Of a stretch of 64,000 nucleotides of DNA, positions 44,490 through 52,530 are shown in pieces (positions within the stretch are counted from its first letter, which is position 1; each line of letters starts with the position of its first letter). The DNA comes from [Clostridium] saccharolyticum WM1 (GTDB lineage: Bacteria; Bacillota; Clostridia; Lachnospirales; Lachnospiraceae), in assembly GCF_000144625.1 (NCBI RefSeq), contig NC_014376.1:1116001-1180000 (forward strand), in the 5' to 3' direction. The translations under genes were made by a program, and so were the position numbers. The notes beneath the pieces were generated by a model. It worked only from the letters and a program-made list of their open reading frames with translations, did not search any database and was not told where the DNA came from.

Positions 44490-45204
44490 GGGAAACCTCC
44501 CTGTTATCTGTTACCGGGAACAATGCGGCAGCAGCTCCCGCAATGGCAACCGTAAGAATGATCAGCTTAAACCCCGCAGACACCCTGTTCAGCGTTGGGA
44601 CCAGGAAAAATAAAAGGCTTAGGGCCATAGAAACAGCGGTCACTCCGGCCAGAACTTTATTGGTTTTTGCAGGCGGAATAACAATGGCCAGGAACATCCC
44701 ATACAAAGCCACGCCCAGAGCACTTAAGGCTCTTACCGGCAGAAGGCGTCCAAAGACAGCTCCGGCAGCGGTTCCCAGTGTCCAGCCCGGAACAGCCAGG
44801 AGAAACAGGCCGTAACAGTACCATGGATTTAAAGGTCCCGGTTTACACACGGAAACGCCAAATATCTCATCCGTTATCCCGTAACCGATTAACAGACGGT
44901 GGTAAAACGGAGTTTTTTTATTAAGTTTTTGGGAAAGAGAGCAGGACATAAGACAATAGCGCAGATTGATGATCAACTGGGCAAAGGCCATTTCAGCAAA
45001 GGGAGCACCGGCTGTAATGATGCTCAGGCCGGCAAACTGCCCTGCGGATGTTACATTGGTAAGGGACATTACAACAGACTGCCAAGGGGTCAGCCCATAA
45101 TTTAGCGCCATGATCCCAAAGGTAAAGGACACGGCGAAATAACCGAGACATATGGGGATCCCATCCGCCATCCCGGATTTAAATAATTCTCTTTTGGTAT
45201 TCAT
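44482..45204 (-). CDS. azlC: Branched-chain amino acid exporter large subunit
   Basis: 240-aa AzlC-family membrane protein that works with AzlD in exporting branched-chain amino acids. Hallmarks are GMADGIPICLGYFAVSFTFGIMA (about 10-32), TNVTSAGQFAGL, and YGITDEIFGVSV (about 108-119). GGAGGAG precedes the ATG. Promoter sequence is seen upstream. Confidence 0.92.
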   Translation of the reverse strand: MNTKRELFKSGMADGIPICLGYFAVSFTFGIMALNYGLTPWQSVVMSLTNVTSAGQFAGLSIITAGAPFAEMAFAQLIINLRYCLMSCSLSQKLNKKTPFYHRLLIGYGITDEIFGVSVCKPGPLNPWYCYGLFLLAVPGWTLGTAAGAVFGRLLPVRALSALGVALYGMFLAIVIPPAKTNKVLAGVTAVSMALSLLFFLVPTLNRVSAGFKLIILTVAIAGAAAALFPVTDNREVSHE

Positions 45205-45249
45205 AAAGCTCCTCCGTTATAATAATGTCATTCTCATAAGACTAACAAG

Positions 45250-45278
45250 AATATACCATGATTCGTTCCATTAGTAAA
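45250..45278 (-). promoter_or_regulatory. Promoter of azlCD
   Basis: Minus-strand TTTACT (45273-45278), 17-bp spacer ending TGG, TATATT (45250-45255). Confidence 0.45.
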
Positions 45279-45373
45279 ACAAATATTTATAATGAAAACA
45301 TGAAGAGCCTGAACCGGCCCTGGAAATAAAGGGCAGCTTATAACTGTCAGGACTTAAACAGGGAGAGGAAAGC

Positions 45374-45880
45374 ATGAGACATGAAAATTTAACAACACTG
45401 TGTTATATCCAAAGGGAAGACAGCTATTTGATGCTGCACCGGATTAAAAAGAAGGCTGATATGAACCAGGACAAGTGGCTGGGAGTCGGAGGCCATTTGG
45501 AGGCGGGGGAAAGTCCGGAGGAGTGTCTGATCCGGGAGGTAAAGGAGGAGACAGGCTTAACTTTGCTTTCCTACCGCCTTAGAGGAGTGATAACCTTTGT
45601 GTCAGACCAGTACCCCGATGAATACATGTTTTTGTACACGGCTGACGGGTATGAAGGGGATTTGGCTGAGTGCCCGGAAGGGACGTTAAAATGGATACCT
45701 GAGGAAGAAATCAGCCGTCTGTCTCTTTGGGAAGGAGACCGCATTTTCTTTGAACTGTTAATGGCGGACATACCTTTCTTCTCCCTGAAGCTTGTATACA
45801 GCGGGGATCATCTGGCGGAAGCCCTGTTAAACGGCAAGTCACTGGCTGCCCCATTTCCTGATACTAAAGATCCTTCCTAG
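45374..45880 (+). CDS. NUDIX hydrolase, MutT-like
   Basis: 168-aa NUDIX phosphohydrolase, likely an 8-oxo-dGTP or related nucleotide pyrophosphatase. The Nudix box GGHLEAGESPEECLIREVKEETGL (about 39-62) keeps all catalytic residues, and the N-terminal TLCYIQREDSYLMLHRIKKKADMN and lysine-rich KWLGVGG strand are MutT/YtkD-like. GGAGAGG precedes ATG. Its 3' end overlaps that of the convergent ABC permease gene by 17 bp. Confidence 0.9.
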   Translation: MRHENLTTLCYIQREDSYLMLHRIKKKADMNQDKWLGVGGHLEAGESPEECLIREVKEETGLTLLSYRLRGVITFVSDQYPDEYMFLYTADGYEGDLAECPEGTLKWIPEEEISRLSLWEGDRIFFELLMADIPFFSLKLVYSGDHLAEALLNGKSLAAPFPDTKDPS

Positions 45881-46514
45881 CAAAGAGAACATAGCTGACC
45901 TTATACATTACCAGATTCCAGGCCAGTACGAGGATGGGAGAGAAGTATGAAAGGATTATTATGGAGTGATCTGTAACGGAAACACCCAACAGGCTGAAGA
46001 GCTTATAAACAGCATAGAAGACCCCAGCGGGAATCATGCAGGAAATAAGCATTAATAATCGGGCTTTTTCCGCTCCAAACTGAAACAAAAGAGGAATTGA
46101 CATACTTCCAGCAAACTCTGCAACGACAAAGCTTGCCAAACCGGCATACAAGAGCTTGAATATGTCTCTTGCGCTGGCGAAAATAACCTTATGGGCAATC
46201 AGGCCGCCTATAGAACCGGTAATCATACCGGTTACGGCACCTATAGCAGAAAAGATCAGGAGAACAACAAATTTTCCTGCCACCACATCCTTTTTGGTAA
46301 CCGGGGTTATCATTGCATATTTCAACCAATTGGAATGATCATCAAAGCTGAATGTGGTAATGATCATCATGCTGCACAGTATGCCGCTCATAACGATATA
46401 GGCTTCCACTCCGGCAGAAGGAATAAGAGAGAAAGCTAATATGAGCAGTACAAAAACCATGGATTTGGCATTATGCCCGATGTTGTATAAATCTTTTAAA
46501 ACCAGACTTTTCAT
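45864..46514 (-). CDS. ABC-2-like transporter permease (YtrA-linked system)
   Basis: 216-aa membrane protein with six hydrophobic segments, resembling ABC-2 permeases (the group with SFDDHSNWLKYAMITPVTKKDVVAGKFVVLL at about 54-84, a pattern common in small Firmicute exporters). It overlaps the ATPase gene by four bases and follows a GntR-type regulator, the usual layout of Ytr-like systems that respond to cell-wall antibiotics. Substrate unknown. Confidence 0.85.
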   Translation of the reverse strand: MKSLVLKDLYNIGHNAKSMVFVLLILAFSLIPSAGVEAYIVMSGILCSMMIITTFSFDDHSNWLKYAMITPVTKKDVVAGKFVVLLIFSAIGAVTGMITGSIGGLIAHKVIFASARDIFKLLYAGLASFVVAEFAGSMSIPLLFQFGAEKARLLMLISCMIPAGVFYAVYKLFSLLGVSVTDHSIIILSYFSPILVLAWNLVMYKVSYVLFARKDL

Positions 46515-47377
46515 TTTACCTGATCTCCTTTCACATAGAGAAGAAGAATATCGTCTATAGAAGCATCATCCACCACCACAGAGGATTTATACTTGCGGCG
46601 TGCCTTTTCCTTATCAGCCACCAGTACATCCCACTGGTAGTCGCGTTTTCTGTATGCAAGGATCTCCGATTTGTCTATGGCATGGAACTCAGCCGTTTTG
46701 CACCGGATGATGCCATATTGATAGCGCAATTCATCCTTTTGCTTGCTGAACATAACCCTTCCTTCATGGATAAAGGTAATATAATCTGCCACCTTTTCTA
46801 AATCCGAGGAAATATGGGAAGACATTAATATGGAATGATTCTCATCCTGCACAAAGTCCAGAAACAAATCCAGAATATCATCACGCATGACCGGGTCAAG
46901 TCCGCTGGTTGCTTCATCCAGGATCAAAAGCTTTGGCTTATGGGAAAGGGCAGCAGCAATGCCAAGCTTCATTTTCATTCCCCTGGAAAATGTTTTAATT
47001 TCTTTACGGGGCGGTAGCTGGAACTTTTTTAAATAAAGATTGTAAATGGCATCATCCCACTGTTCATAGGCGGCTGCCGATATTCTGCCGATTTTGGCCG
47101 GCGTGAGTGTTTCGTAGAAATGAATGCCGTCAAATACGACTCCGATGTTTTCTTTGATGCTTTTAGGATCGGAAGAAAGTTCCTGTCCCCCAAATTTGAC
47201 GACACCTTCATCCCTTTGGACAAGATCAAGGATCGCATTGATTGTAGTGCTTTTACCGGCGCCGTTCTCGCCGATCAATCCCATAATGGTGCCTTTGGGT
47301 ACGGAAAACGATACATGATCCAGCATAAAACCAGAATATTGTTTCGTCAGATTTTCAACCTGTAAAATCGGGTCCAT
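46511..47377 (-). CDS. ABC transporter ATP-binding protein (YtrB-like)
   Basis: 288-aa ATPase of the small exporter. Walker A GENGAGKST near 36, a signature segment FSRGMKMKLG (near 129, non-canonical but usual for this subfamily), Walker B LLILDEATSGLDP near 148, H-loop MSSHISSDLEK near 181. GAGGAGGAATAACC precedes ATG; the regulator gene ends two bases before it. Divergence of the signature motif is typical of YtrB/EcsA-like proteins. Confidence 0.92.
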   Translation of the reverse strand: MDPILQVENLTKQYSGFMLDHVSFSVPKGTIMGLIGENGAGKSTTINAILDLVQRDEGVVKFGGQELSSDPKSIKENIGVVFDGIHFYETLTPAKIGRISAAAYEQWDDAIYNLYLKKFQLPPRKEIKTFSRGMKMKLGIAAALSHKPKLLILDEATSGLDPVMRDDILDLFLDFVQDENHSILMSSHISSDLEKVADYITFIHEGRVMFSKQKDELRYQYGIIRCKTAEFHAIDKSEILAYRKRDYQWDVLVADKEKARRKYKSSVVVDDASIDDILLLYVKGDQVK

Positions 47378-47379
47378 GG

Positions 47380-47757
47380 TTATTCCTCCTCTTGGTAAAA
47401 CAGAGTCAGAAGCTCTACAAGCTTCTCCAGTGATATCCCGCTGGTGCGGGCAATATCTGCGGCTTCCTGTAAATGTTCCTCAGCTTTTCGCTGCTGTTCT
47501 TCCTGAAAAAAATCTTTGTTTTGCGCCGATACAAAACTGCCCCGCCCAACGGTTGTTTCAATGAAGCCGTCCCTTTGCAAGTCTTCATAGGCTTTTTGTA
47601 CGGTGATAACGCTGACATGAATGGATTTAGCCAATGCCCGCATGGAAGGGACAGGATCGCCTGTCTGCAGTTCACCGCTCATAATCAGCGCTTTTATTTG
47701 AGACGTAATCTGCTCATAAATAGGCTTATTTGTATTACTGCTGATAATAATCTCCAC
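47380..47757 (-). CDS. GntR family regulator, YtrA subfamily
   Basis: 125-aa repressor with an N-terminal winged helix (about 10-75; PIYEQITSQIKALIMSGELQTGD, VPSMRALAKSIHVSVITVQKAYEDLQRDG, GRGSFVS) and a short C-terminal dimerisation helix, typical of the YtrA subfamily. Translation starts at GTG with AAGGAGG six bases upstream. It heads the operon with an ABC exporter and lies beside a consensus promoter with an inverted repeat, so autoregulation is expected. Confidence 0.92.
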   Translation of the reverse strand: MEIIISSNTNKPIYEQITSQIKALIMSGELQTGDPVPSMRALAKSIHVSVITVQKAYEDLQRDGFIETTVGRGSFVSAQNKDFFQEEQQRKAEEHLQEAADIARTSGISLEKLVELLTLFYQEEE

Positions 47758-47782
47758 AGTAGGCCTCCTTGGTGTTCAGTAG

Positions 47783-47803
47783 TGTACTTAATGAATGAGT
47801 ACA
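47783..47803. promoter_or_regulatory. Candidate operator of the YtrA-type regulator
   Basis: TGTACT (47783-47788), 9-bp spacer, AGTACA (47798-47803), a perfect inverted repeat reaching the -10 box and covering the predicted transcription start. Its spacing and place fit repression of the gntR-ABC operon. Confidence 0.55.
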
Positions 47804-47831
47804 TTATATACTGTGCAATTCACTATGTCAA
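47803..47831 (-). promoter_or_regulatory. Consensus sigma-A promoter of the YtrA-type operon
   Basis: Minus-strand TTGACA (47826-47831), exact 17-bp spacer, TATAAT (47803-47808): a perfect match to consensus. Confidence 0.85.
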
Positions 47832-47873
47832 TAGTAACAATGAAAATATTCCAGCCAAGAAAAAGAAAAGGGA

Positions 47874-47902
47874 TTGACCGGATTTTCTTTCCGTGGTATA
47901 GT
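47874..47902 (+). promoter_or_regulatory. Sigma-A promoter of the leader RNA upstream of the MutS2-like gene
   Basis: TTGACC (47874-47879), 17-bp spacer ending TGG, TATAGT (47897-47902). The predicted start is near 47909. Confidence 0.65.
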
Positions 47903-47908
47903 GATGGA

Positions 47909-48113
47909 AGTATAAATGATAGGAAGTGTGTGTTTGTTAATTGTATTCAATCATGGAGCATAAGGCAGTTTCATATGTAAAGCAGGAATCGGGTCTGGGT
48001 AGCTTTTGGTCTATCCTTTCTTTCGTGTACCTGTTTTCCCATGGGATACAAAACAGACAGGATCAGGTGGAAAGCTTGTAAGACGTCGGTTTGTAGTCTT
48101 GCAGGCTTTTTTT
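47909..48113 (+). ncRNA. Structured leader or small RNA of unknown class
   Basis: Between promoter and terminator lie about 205 nt with no credible ORF. Possible helices: CTGTTTT (48031-48037) with AAAACAG (48050-48056), the alternative CCTGT (48030-48034) with ACAGG (48057-48061), and the terminator stem 48073-48107. AGCTTTT (48001-48007) can pair with GAAAGCT (48070-48076), part of which is the terminator's 5' arm, so an antiterminator form is possible. It may be an attenuator for the downstream gene or a free small RNA. I do not recognise a riboswitch class, SRP RNA or tmRNA. The remaining sequence to the next start, 48114-48214, shows only the ribosome site GAGGAG. Confidence 0.45.
48073..48113 (+). 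terminator. Terminator at the end of the leader RNA
   Basis: AGCTTGTAAGAC (48073-48084) pairs with GTCTTGCAGGCT (48096-48107), with two G-U pairs, followed by six T residues. Confidence 0.85.
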
Positions 48114-48214
48114 GTGCGAAGCGTATTTTTCTTAATCGGCACAACCATAGCTGCCTCTGTGCTCCATGAACCTTAAGGAACCATTTTGTATATCAGAAGG
48201 AACGAGGAGAATAC

Positions 48215-50131
48215 ATGAATCACACATTTCGGATTTTAGAATTTAATCTTATTTTAGAAAAACTTATGGAATTTGCACACACGGAAGCGGCGAAAGAAAG
48301 AATCAGCCAACTGACCCCATGCTTAAAAGAGGGGGAAGTGAAAAAAAGTCTGAGGGATACGACGGAAGCAAGGACCATTATTGACCGGATGGGGCTTCCG
48401 CCTGCAGTCAGTATGGCGGGCTTGCAGGAGATCATAAGCACGGCAGAGCAGGGGGGCTGCCTTTCTGCAGAGGAGCTGGAACGCACAGGAGGAATGCTTA
48501 CGGCGGTGAAACGGTATAAGGAATTTTTAAACCGGTGCAAGTATTTAGAACTTGGTCTGCCTTATTATGAGCAAGACTTAGATCCGCTGGAGGGTCTGGC
48601 AAGGGAAATTTATGAAAGCGTCAGAAATGGAAAAGTAGAAGACAGCGCCAGCAAATATTTAAGAAACATTCGACAGGACGTAGCCAGACTGGAAGAAAAA
48701 CTGAGGACAAAAGCGGAAGCTATATTAAGAGGAAATAAAAAATATTTCTCAGATTCTTATGTGACCATAAGAAACGGCAGGCTTTGCCTTCCTGTAAAAA
48801 AAGATTACAAAACTTGGGTTCCCGGCAGTGTCATTGACCAATCCTCAACCGGCTCTACCCTTTTTATTGAGCCGGCAGCCATTGCAGAGCTTAACGGAGA
48901 ACTGGAGCTTTTAAGGATCGAAGAAGAAAATGAAACAAGAAGGATTTTGTATAGGCTCACTGCTTCCGTGGAAGATAATTTGCAGGTGCTGGAGGAGGAT
49001 AAACGGCTTCTGGAAAAGCTGGATTTTCTGTTTGCAAAGGGAAGCTTAAGTGCTTCAATGGCAGGCATTGAACCTGGGATCAATACAGACCGGATCATAA
49101 AGATCGTAAACGGCCGCCATCCGTTTATGGCCCAGGAAACCGTTGTGCCTCTAGAGTTTGAACTGGGAACGGAAGGACGGGGCATTGTTATCACAGGGCC
49201 CAATACGGGAGGAAAGACCGTAGCCATTAAAACCGTGGGACTTTTCGCCCTCATGGCGCAATGCGGCCTGCATGTGCCCTGCGGGAAAGCCGACCTATGC
49301 ATGAACAGCCAGGTGCTCTGCGATATTGGAGATGGACAGAACATTACGGAAAACCTGTCCACCTTTTCTGCCCACATCACCAATGTAATGAAGATTCTTC
49401 ATGCAGCAGGCCCGGAAAGTCTGGTCATTCTGGATGAACTGGGATCAGGAACCGATCCCGGGGAAGGCATGGGCATCGCCATCGCCATACTGGAAGAATT
49501 GAGAAACAGCGGCTGCCTTTTTCTGGCGACCACACATTATCCGGAGGTAAAGACTTACGCCAAAGAGACAGAAGGAATCACCAATGCCAGGATGGCCTTT
49601 GACAAGGAAACCTTAAAGCCGCTTTACCGCTTGGAAATCGGGGAAGCCGGGGAAAGCTGTGCTCTCTCCATAGCCAAACGTCTGGGTATGCCCGATAGTA
49701 TGATAAGGAAAGCCAGAAGGTATGCTTACGGAGAAGAGGAAGGGCTTTTGGCTGAGGGGACGGATTCCTTAAAAGAAAAGACCGTTGTTAAAAAAACAGG
49801 CGGCCCAGTAATCGAGAAGCAGAAAAAAACGGCAGGGAATAAAAATATCATGGAGCAAAAGTTCGTCATCGGAGACAGTGTTCTTGTTTATCCTGATGAG
49901 AAAAAGGGGATCGTATGCAGACCTGTCAATGAGAAAGGATTGCTTCAGGTTCAGATGCCGGATAAGAAGATCTGGATCAATCAGAAGCGGGTGAAGCTTC
50001 TGGTGGCTGCCGGGGAGCTTTATCCGGAAGATTATGATTTTTCCATCATTTTTGATACGGTTGAAAACAGGAAAGCAAGGCATAAGATGGAAAAAGGATA
50101 TCAAAAGGACCTTGAAATCAGAATGGATTGA
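48215..50131 (+). CDS. MutS2-like ATPase lacking the Smr nuclease domain
   Basis: 638-aa DNA-binding ATPase of the MutS2 family. The N-terminal MutS2 helical part (about 1-300) contains the FSDSYVTIRNGRLCLPVKKDYK and GSVIDQSSTGSTLFIEP stretches; the ATPase carries Walker A GPNTGGKTVAIKT near 330, Walker B SLVILDELGSGTDPGEG near 400 and TTHYPEVKTYA near 433. The usual MutS2 C-terminal Smr domain (total about 780-800 aa) is missing; instead about 120 residues end with a KOW-like GDSVLVYPDEKKGIV stretch and RKARHKMEKGYQKDLE. It may act in ribosome rescue or recombination control without nuclease activity. GAGGAG lies five bases before ATG. Confidence 0.88.
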   Translation: MNHTFRILEFNLILEKLMEFAHTEAAKERISQLTPCLKEGEVKKSLRDTTEARTIIDRMGLPPAVSMAGLQEIISTAEQGGCLSAEELERTGGMLTAVKRYKEFLNRCKYLELGLPYYEQDLDPLEGLAREIYESVRNGKVEDSASKYLRNIRQDVARLEEKLRTKAEAILRGNKKYFSDSYVTIRNGRLCLPVKKDYKTWVPGSVIDQSSTGSTLFIEPAAIAELNGELELLRIEEENETRRILYRLTASVEDNLQVLEEDKRLLEKLDFLFAKGSLSASMAGIEPGINTDRIIKIVNGRHPFMAQETVVPLEFELGTEGRGIVITGPNTGGKTVAIKTVGLFALMAQCGLHVPCGKADLCMNSQVLCDIGDGQNITENLSTFSAHITNVMKILHAAGPESLVILDELGSGTDPGEGMGIAIAILEELRNSGCLFLATTHYPEVKTYAKETEGITNARMAFDKETLKPLYRLEIGEAGESCALSIAKRLGMPDSMIRKARRYAYGEEEGLLAEGTDSLKEKTVVKKTGGPVIEKQKKTAGNKNIMEQKFVIGDSVLVYPDEKKGIVCRPVNEKGLLQVQMPDKKIWINQKRVKLLVAAGELYPEDYDFSIIFDTVENRKARHKMEKGYQKDLEIRMD

Positions 50132-50139
50132 TGCTTTCC

Positions 50140-50171
50140 AAAAGGGGGCTTTGGCCTATGAGCCCCCTTTT
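50140..50171. terminator. Bidirectional terminator after the MutS2-like gene
   Basis: Perfect 11-bp arms AAAAGGGGGCT (50140-50150) and AGCCCCCTTTT (50161-50171) around a 10-nt loop; the symmetric A/T ends serve both convergent genes. Confidence 0.88.
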
Positions 50172-50189
50172 CCGGAAAGAAGCCATGAT

Positions 50190-50783
50190 TTATGTAGTTT
50201 CGGAAATATGGCTGTCAGGACAGGCACTTTCCCCGCATATATGGCAGCCGGGAGGAGGGGAAAAAAGATCATCATTAAGCTCAGCAAGTATGAGCCGGAA
50301 GATCTGCACATGGCAAAGCTCATCTGCAATGATCCTGTTTAAGATTGCCTTGATCCTGCAGTCTTCGATCCACTCCGCCTGGGCCTGGTATTTTTTAATG
50401 GTTTCCAGCTCGCTTGCCAGGGAGTTGGCTACCAAAGCCCCGATCCGGGTGGGATAACGGTTGCAGGCGGGAGACCAATACCTGGTTTGCCCGTTTTGGA
50501 TGCTCCAAAGCCTGGGATCAGCGCCCAGCATAATGGAAAGTTCCCCAAAGGTATGTAAATGATGCATTTCAACAATGCTGATCTTATGAAAGCATTCCGC
50601 TATATCAAAGAAATAGCTTTTTGTTATCATACCGTTGTAGATATAAAGACTGATAGCTGACATTTCGGAGTTGCAGGCGCCTATGTTGGAAAGCATGGCT
50701 GCCCCATACCGCTTATTTTGAGAAATGATCTCTATGGGAGGCCAGGGAGAATTGTCGGCAAAAGCAAGAGCAGATAAATCCAT
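50190..50783 (-). CDS. Ferritin-like di-metal protein
   Basis: 197-aa four-helix ferritin-like protein. Metal-ligand helices are visible: NSEMSAISLYIY (about 38-49), VEMHHLHTFGEL with Glu and His (about 70-82), ASELETIKKYQ (about 130) and IADELCHVQIFR with Glu and His (about 158). This ExxH pattern is that of rubrerythrin, bacterioferritin or manganese-catalase-like proteins. In a strict anaerobe a role in peroxide or iron handling is likely. GAGG lies seven bases before ATG. Subfamily not settled. Confidence 0.75.
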   Translation of the reverse strand: MDLSALAFADNSPWPPIEIISQNKRYGAAMLSNIGACNSEMSAISLYIYNGMITKSYFFDIAECFHKISIVEMHHLHTFGELSIMLGADPRLWSIQNGQTRYWSPACNRYPTRIGALVANSLASELETIKKYQAQAEWIEDCRIKAILNRIIADELCHVQIFRLILAELNDDLFSPPPGCHICGESACPDSHISETT

Positions 50784-50877
50784 ATGATATCCTCATTTCA
50801 ATTTGTTCTATTTTAAATATATCCGGCAGATGGTAGAGTATGACTTAAAAACACAGGAAGATGGAGGAAGTAAGGAC

Positions 50878-51456
50878 ATGGACGGCAGAGAGAGTTTTAG
50901 GAAAACAGTAGAAGCCTTTTTGCCCTGTAATGAGCAGGAAGAAAGAGACAAAGAGATGATTCTCCAATATTTGTCATCAGGGGAACCTGTATTTTCCAGG
51001 GAAAATGCCGGAGCCCATATGTCGGCGTCAGCCTGGGTGGTAAACAAGTCCCGGGATAAGGTCCTCATGGCTTATCATAACATTTATGACTCCTGGGCAT
51101 GGACCGGTGGCCACGCAGACGGAGAAACGGATCTTCTTAAGGTGGCGGTCCGGGAAGCCATGGAAGAAACAGGGGTTACAACTGTTAGGCCTGTGACAGG
51201 GGATATTTTTTCCTTAGAAGTGCTGACGGTGGACGGACATGAAAAAAGGGGTGCTTATGTTTCATCCCACCTTCACTTAAATGTAACCTATCTGCTGGAA
51301 GCGGATGACAGGGAAACTCTTCGGAGAAAAGAGGATGAGAACAGTGCCGTGGGCTGGTTTGCCCTGGACCAGTGTCTGATGGCGGTAAACGAGCCATGGA
51401 TGCGGGACAGAATCTACAAAAAGCTCCTTAATAAATGGAGGGATAGGAATTATTAA
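50878..51456 (+). CDS. NUDIX hydrolase
   Basis: 192-aa NUDIX protein. The Nudix box GGHADGETDLLKVAVREAMEETGV (about 78-101) is intact. The preceding SAWVVNKSRDKVLMAYHNIYDSW strand and C-terminal VGWFALDQCLMAVNEPWMRDRI are typical of the NUDIX group near isopentenyl-diphosphate-isomerase-like proteins, but the substrate is unknown. Start at 50878 (MDGRESFRKTV) follows GGAGG; the longer frame from 50803 lacks a ribosome site. Confidence 0.85.
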   Translation: MDGRESFRKTVEAFLPCNEQEERDKEMILQYLSSGEPVFSRENAGAHMSASAWVVNKSRDKVLMAYHNIYDSWAWTGGHADGETDLLKVAVREAMEETGVTTVRPVTGDIFSLEVLTVDGHEKRGAYVSSHLHLNVTYLLEADDRETLRRKEDENSAVGWFALDQCLMAVNEPWMRDRIYKKLLNKWRDRNY

Positions 51457-51496
51457 CAGAAAATTGATAATTATTTTCCAGTTTTCTGTTTTATTT
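51455..51496 (+). terminator. Weak AT-rich terminator after the NUDIX gene
   Basis: AACAGAAAA (51455-51463) pairs with TTTTCTGTT (51482-51490), then TTATTTTT. The stem is AT-rich and the left arm overlaps the stop codon. A TATAAT at 51512-51517 could be the -10 of the next gene. Confidence 0.5.
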
Positions 51497-51568
51497 TTCC
51501 TGATTATGCTTTATAATAGAGACAGCTAATAAATAAAGTTTTGCCAAATAAGAAGCGAGGTGGTAGAT

Positions 51569-51904
51569 ATGAAGATTATTTACGCGATCGTCAGCTCCGA
51601 TGATGGAAACAGGGTGACCGATGTGCTGAATGAACACCAGTTCAGTGTGACAAAACTTGCCACAACAGGTGGTTTCTTAAAGAAAGGAAACTCTACGTTA
51701 ATGATCGGTACCGATGACGGACAGGTAGAGGAAGTCATCACCCTGATTAAAGATACCTGCGGAAAACGCCAGAAAATTACCTGCAACGTTCCGGCACCCA
51801 ATATTGCATCTGTCTCGGCAGGATATATGATGATGCCCATGACAGTGGAACTTGGCGGAGCTACTATATTTGTGACTGATGTGGAACGATTCGAGAAGAT
51901 TTGA
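51569..51904 (+). CDS. darA: Cyclic di-AMP receptor DarA/PstA
   Basis: 111-aa PII-like protein that binds cyclic di-AMP as a trimer; B. subtilis DarA (YaaQ) is 109 aa. Start at 51569 (MKIIYAIVSSDD) follows GAGGTG by six bases; the GTG at 51560 is nearer and less likely. Characteristic segments are VTKLATTGGFLKKGNSTLMIG (about 28-48), VNAPAPN-type CNVPAPNIASVSAGYM (about 76-91) and ATIFVTDVERFEKI at the end. Its target in the cell is unknown. It is followed by a 185-bp gap and cdd. Confidence 0.93.
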   Translation: MKIIYAIVSSDDGNRVTDVLNEHQFSVTKLATTGGFLKKGNSTLMIGTDDGQVEEVITLIKDTCGKRQKITCNVPAPNIASVSAGYMMMPMTVELGGATIFVTDVERFEKI

Positions 51905-52089
51905 GAAACCGGCAAAGGGATTGCAGAGCAATCCCTTTTCGTAACTGCCGGAACGAGAAGCCGGGAGAAAAAAGGAAAGCCAGATACCTCACAGGAAGCT
52001 GCAGGGTATTTGACTCCGCAGGCAGCTCCCAGGTTTATAAGGCCTTGCACCTGGCTTGCTGTCTGAATAAAATAACAGGAGGTGTGTCT

Positions 52090-52524
52090 TTGAAACTGGA
52101 TGAGATGATAAAAAATATGCTGGTGGCAGAGGCTTATGAGGCTCAGAAGATGGCTTATGTGCCTTATTCGGATTTTTGTGTCGGAGCTGCCCTGCTTGCC
52201 AAAAATGGAAAGGTATACCGGGGCTGCAACATTGAAAATGCATCCTATACACCCACAAACTGCGGGGAACGCACGGCGTTTTTCAAGGCGGTTTCAGAAG
52301 GGGTCACGGAATTTGATGCCATTGCCATTGTAGGAAATAAAAGAGGAGAAAAGGGAGAATTATGTGCTCCCTGCGGGGTTTGCCGGCAGGTTATGGCGGA
52401 ATTTTGTGACCCTGAGGAATTTAAGATCATTCTGGCAGCAGGGGAGGAAACGTCTGTATATTCCTTAAAGGAGCTGCTGCCTTTGGGGTTTACAAAAAAG
52501 AATTTAGATATGGGGAGGTTTTAG
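52090..52524 (+). CDS. cdd: Cytidine deaminase
   Basis: Converts cytidine and deoxycytidine to uridine and deoxyuridine. The start is probably TTG at 52090, five bases after AGGAGGTG, giving 144 aa (LKLDEMIKNML); an ATG at 52105 is less well placed. A much longer frame back to 51901 lacks a ribosome site. Zinc ligands Cys58, Cys95 and Cys98 and catalytic Glu60 lie in NIENASYTPTNCGERTA and APCGVCRQ. It precedes pdp by six bp and deoC, a pyrimidine nucleoside salvage operon. Confidence 0.92.
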   Translation: MKLDEMIKNMLVAEAYEAQKMAYVPYSDFCVGAALLAKNGKVYRGCNIENASYTPTNCGERTAFFKAVSEGVTEFDAIAIVGNKRGEKGELCAPCGVCRQVMAEFCDPEEFKIILAAGEETSVYSLKELLPLGFTKKNLDMGRF

Positions 52525-52530
52525 CTTGTT

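Noticed and set aside
47909..48113. SRP RNA, tmRNA or RNase P RNA in the leader
   Set aside because: The conserved SRP tetraloop region, tmRNA ends and RNase P core sequences were not seen; 6S RNA could not be excluded or supported.
48805..49383. Open frame of 192 codons antisense to the MutS2-like gene
   Set aside because: Fully inside the conserved ATPase frame, no start signal.
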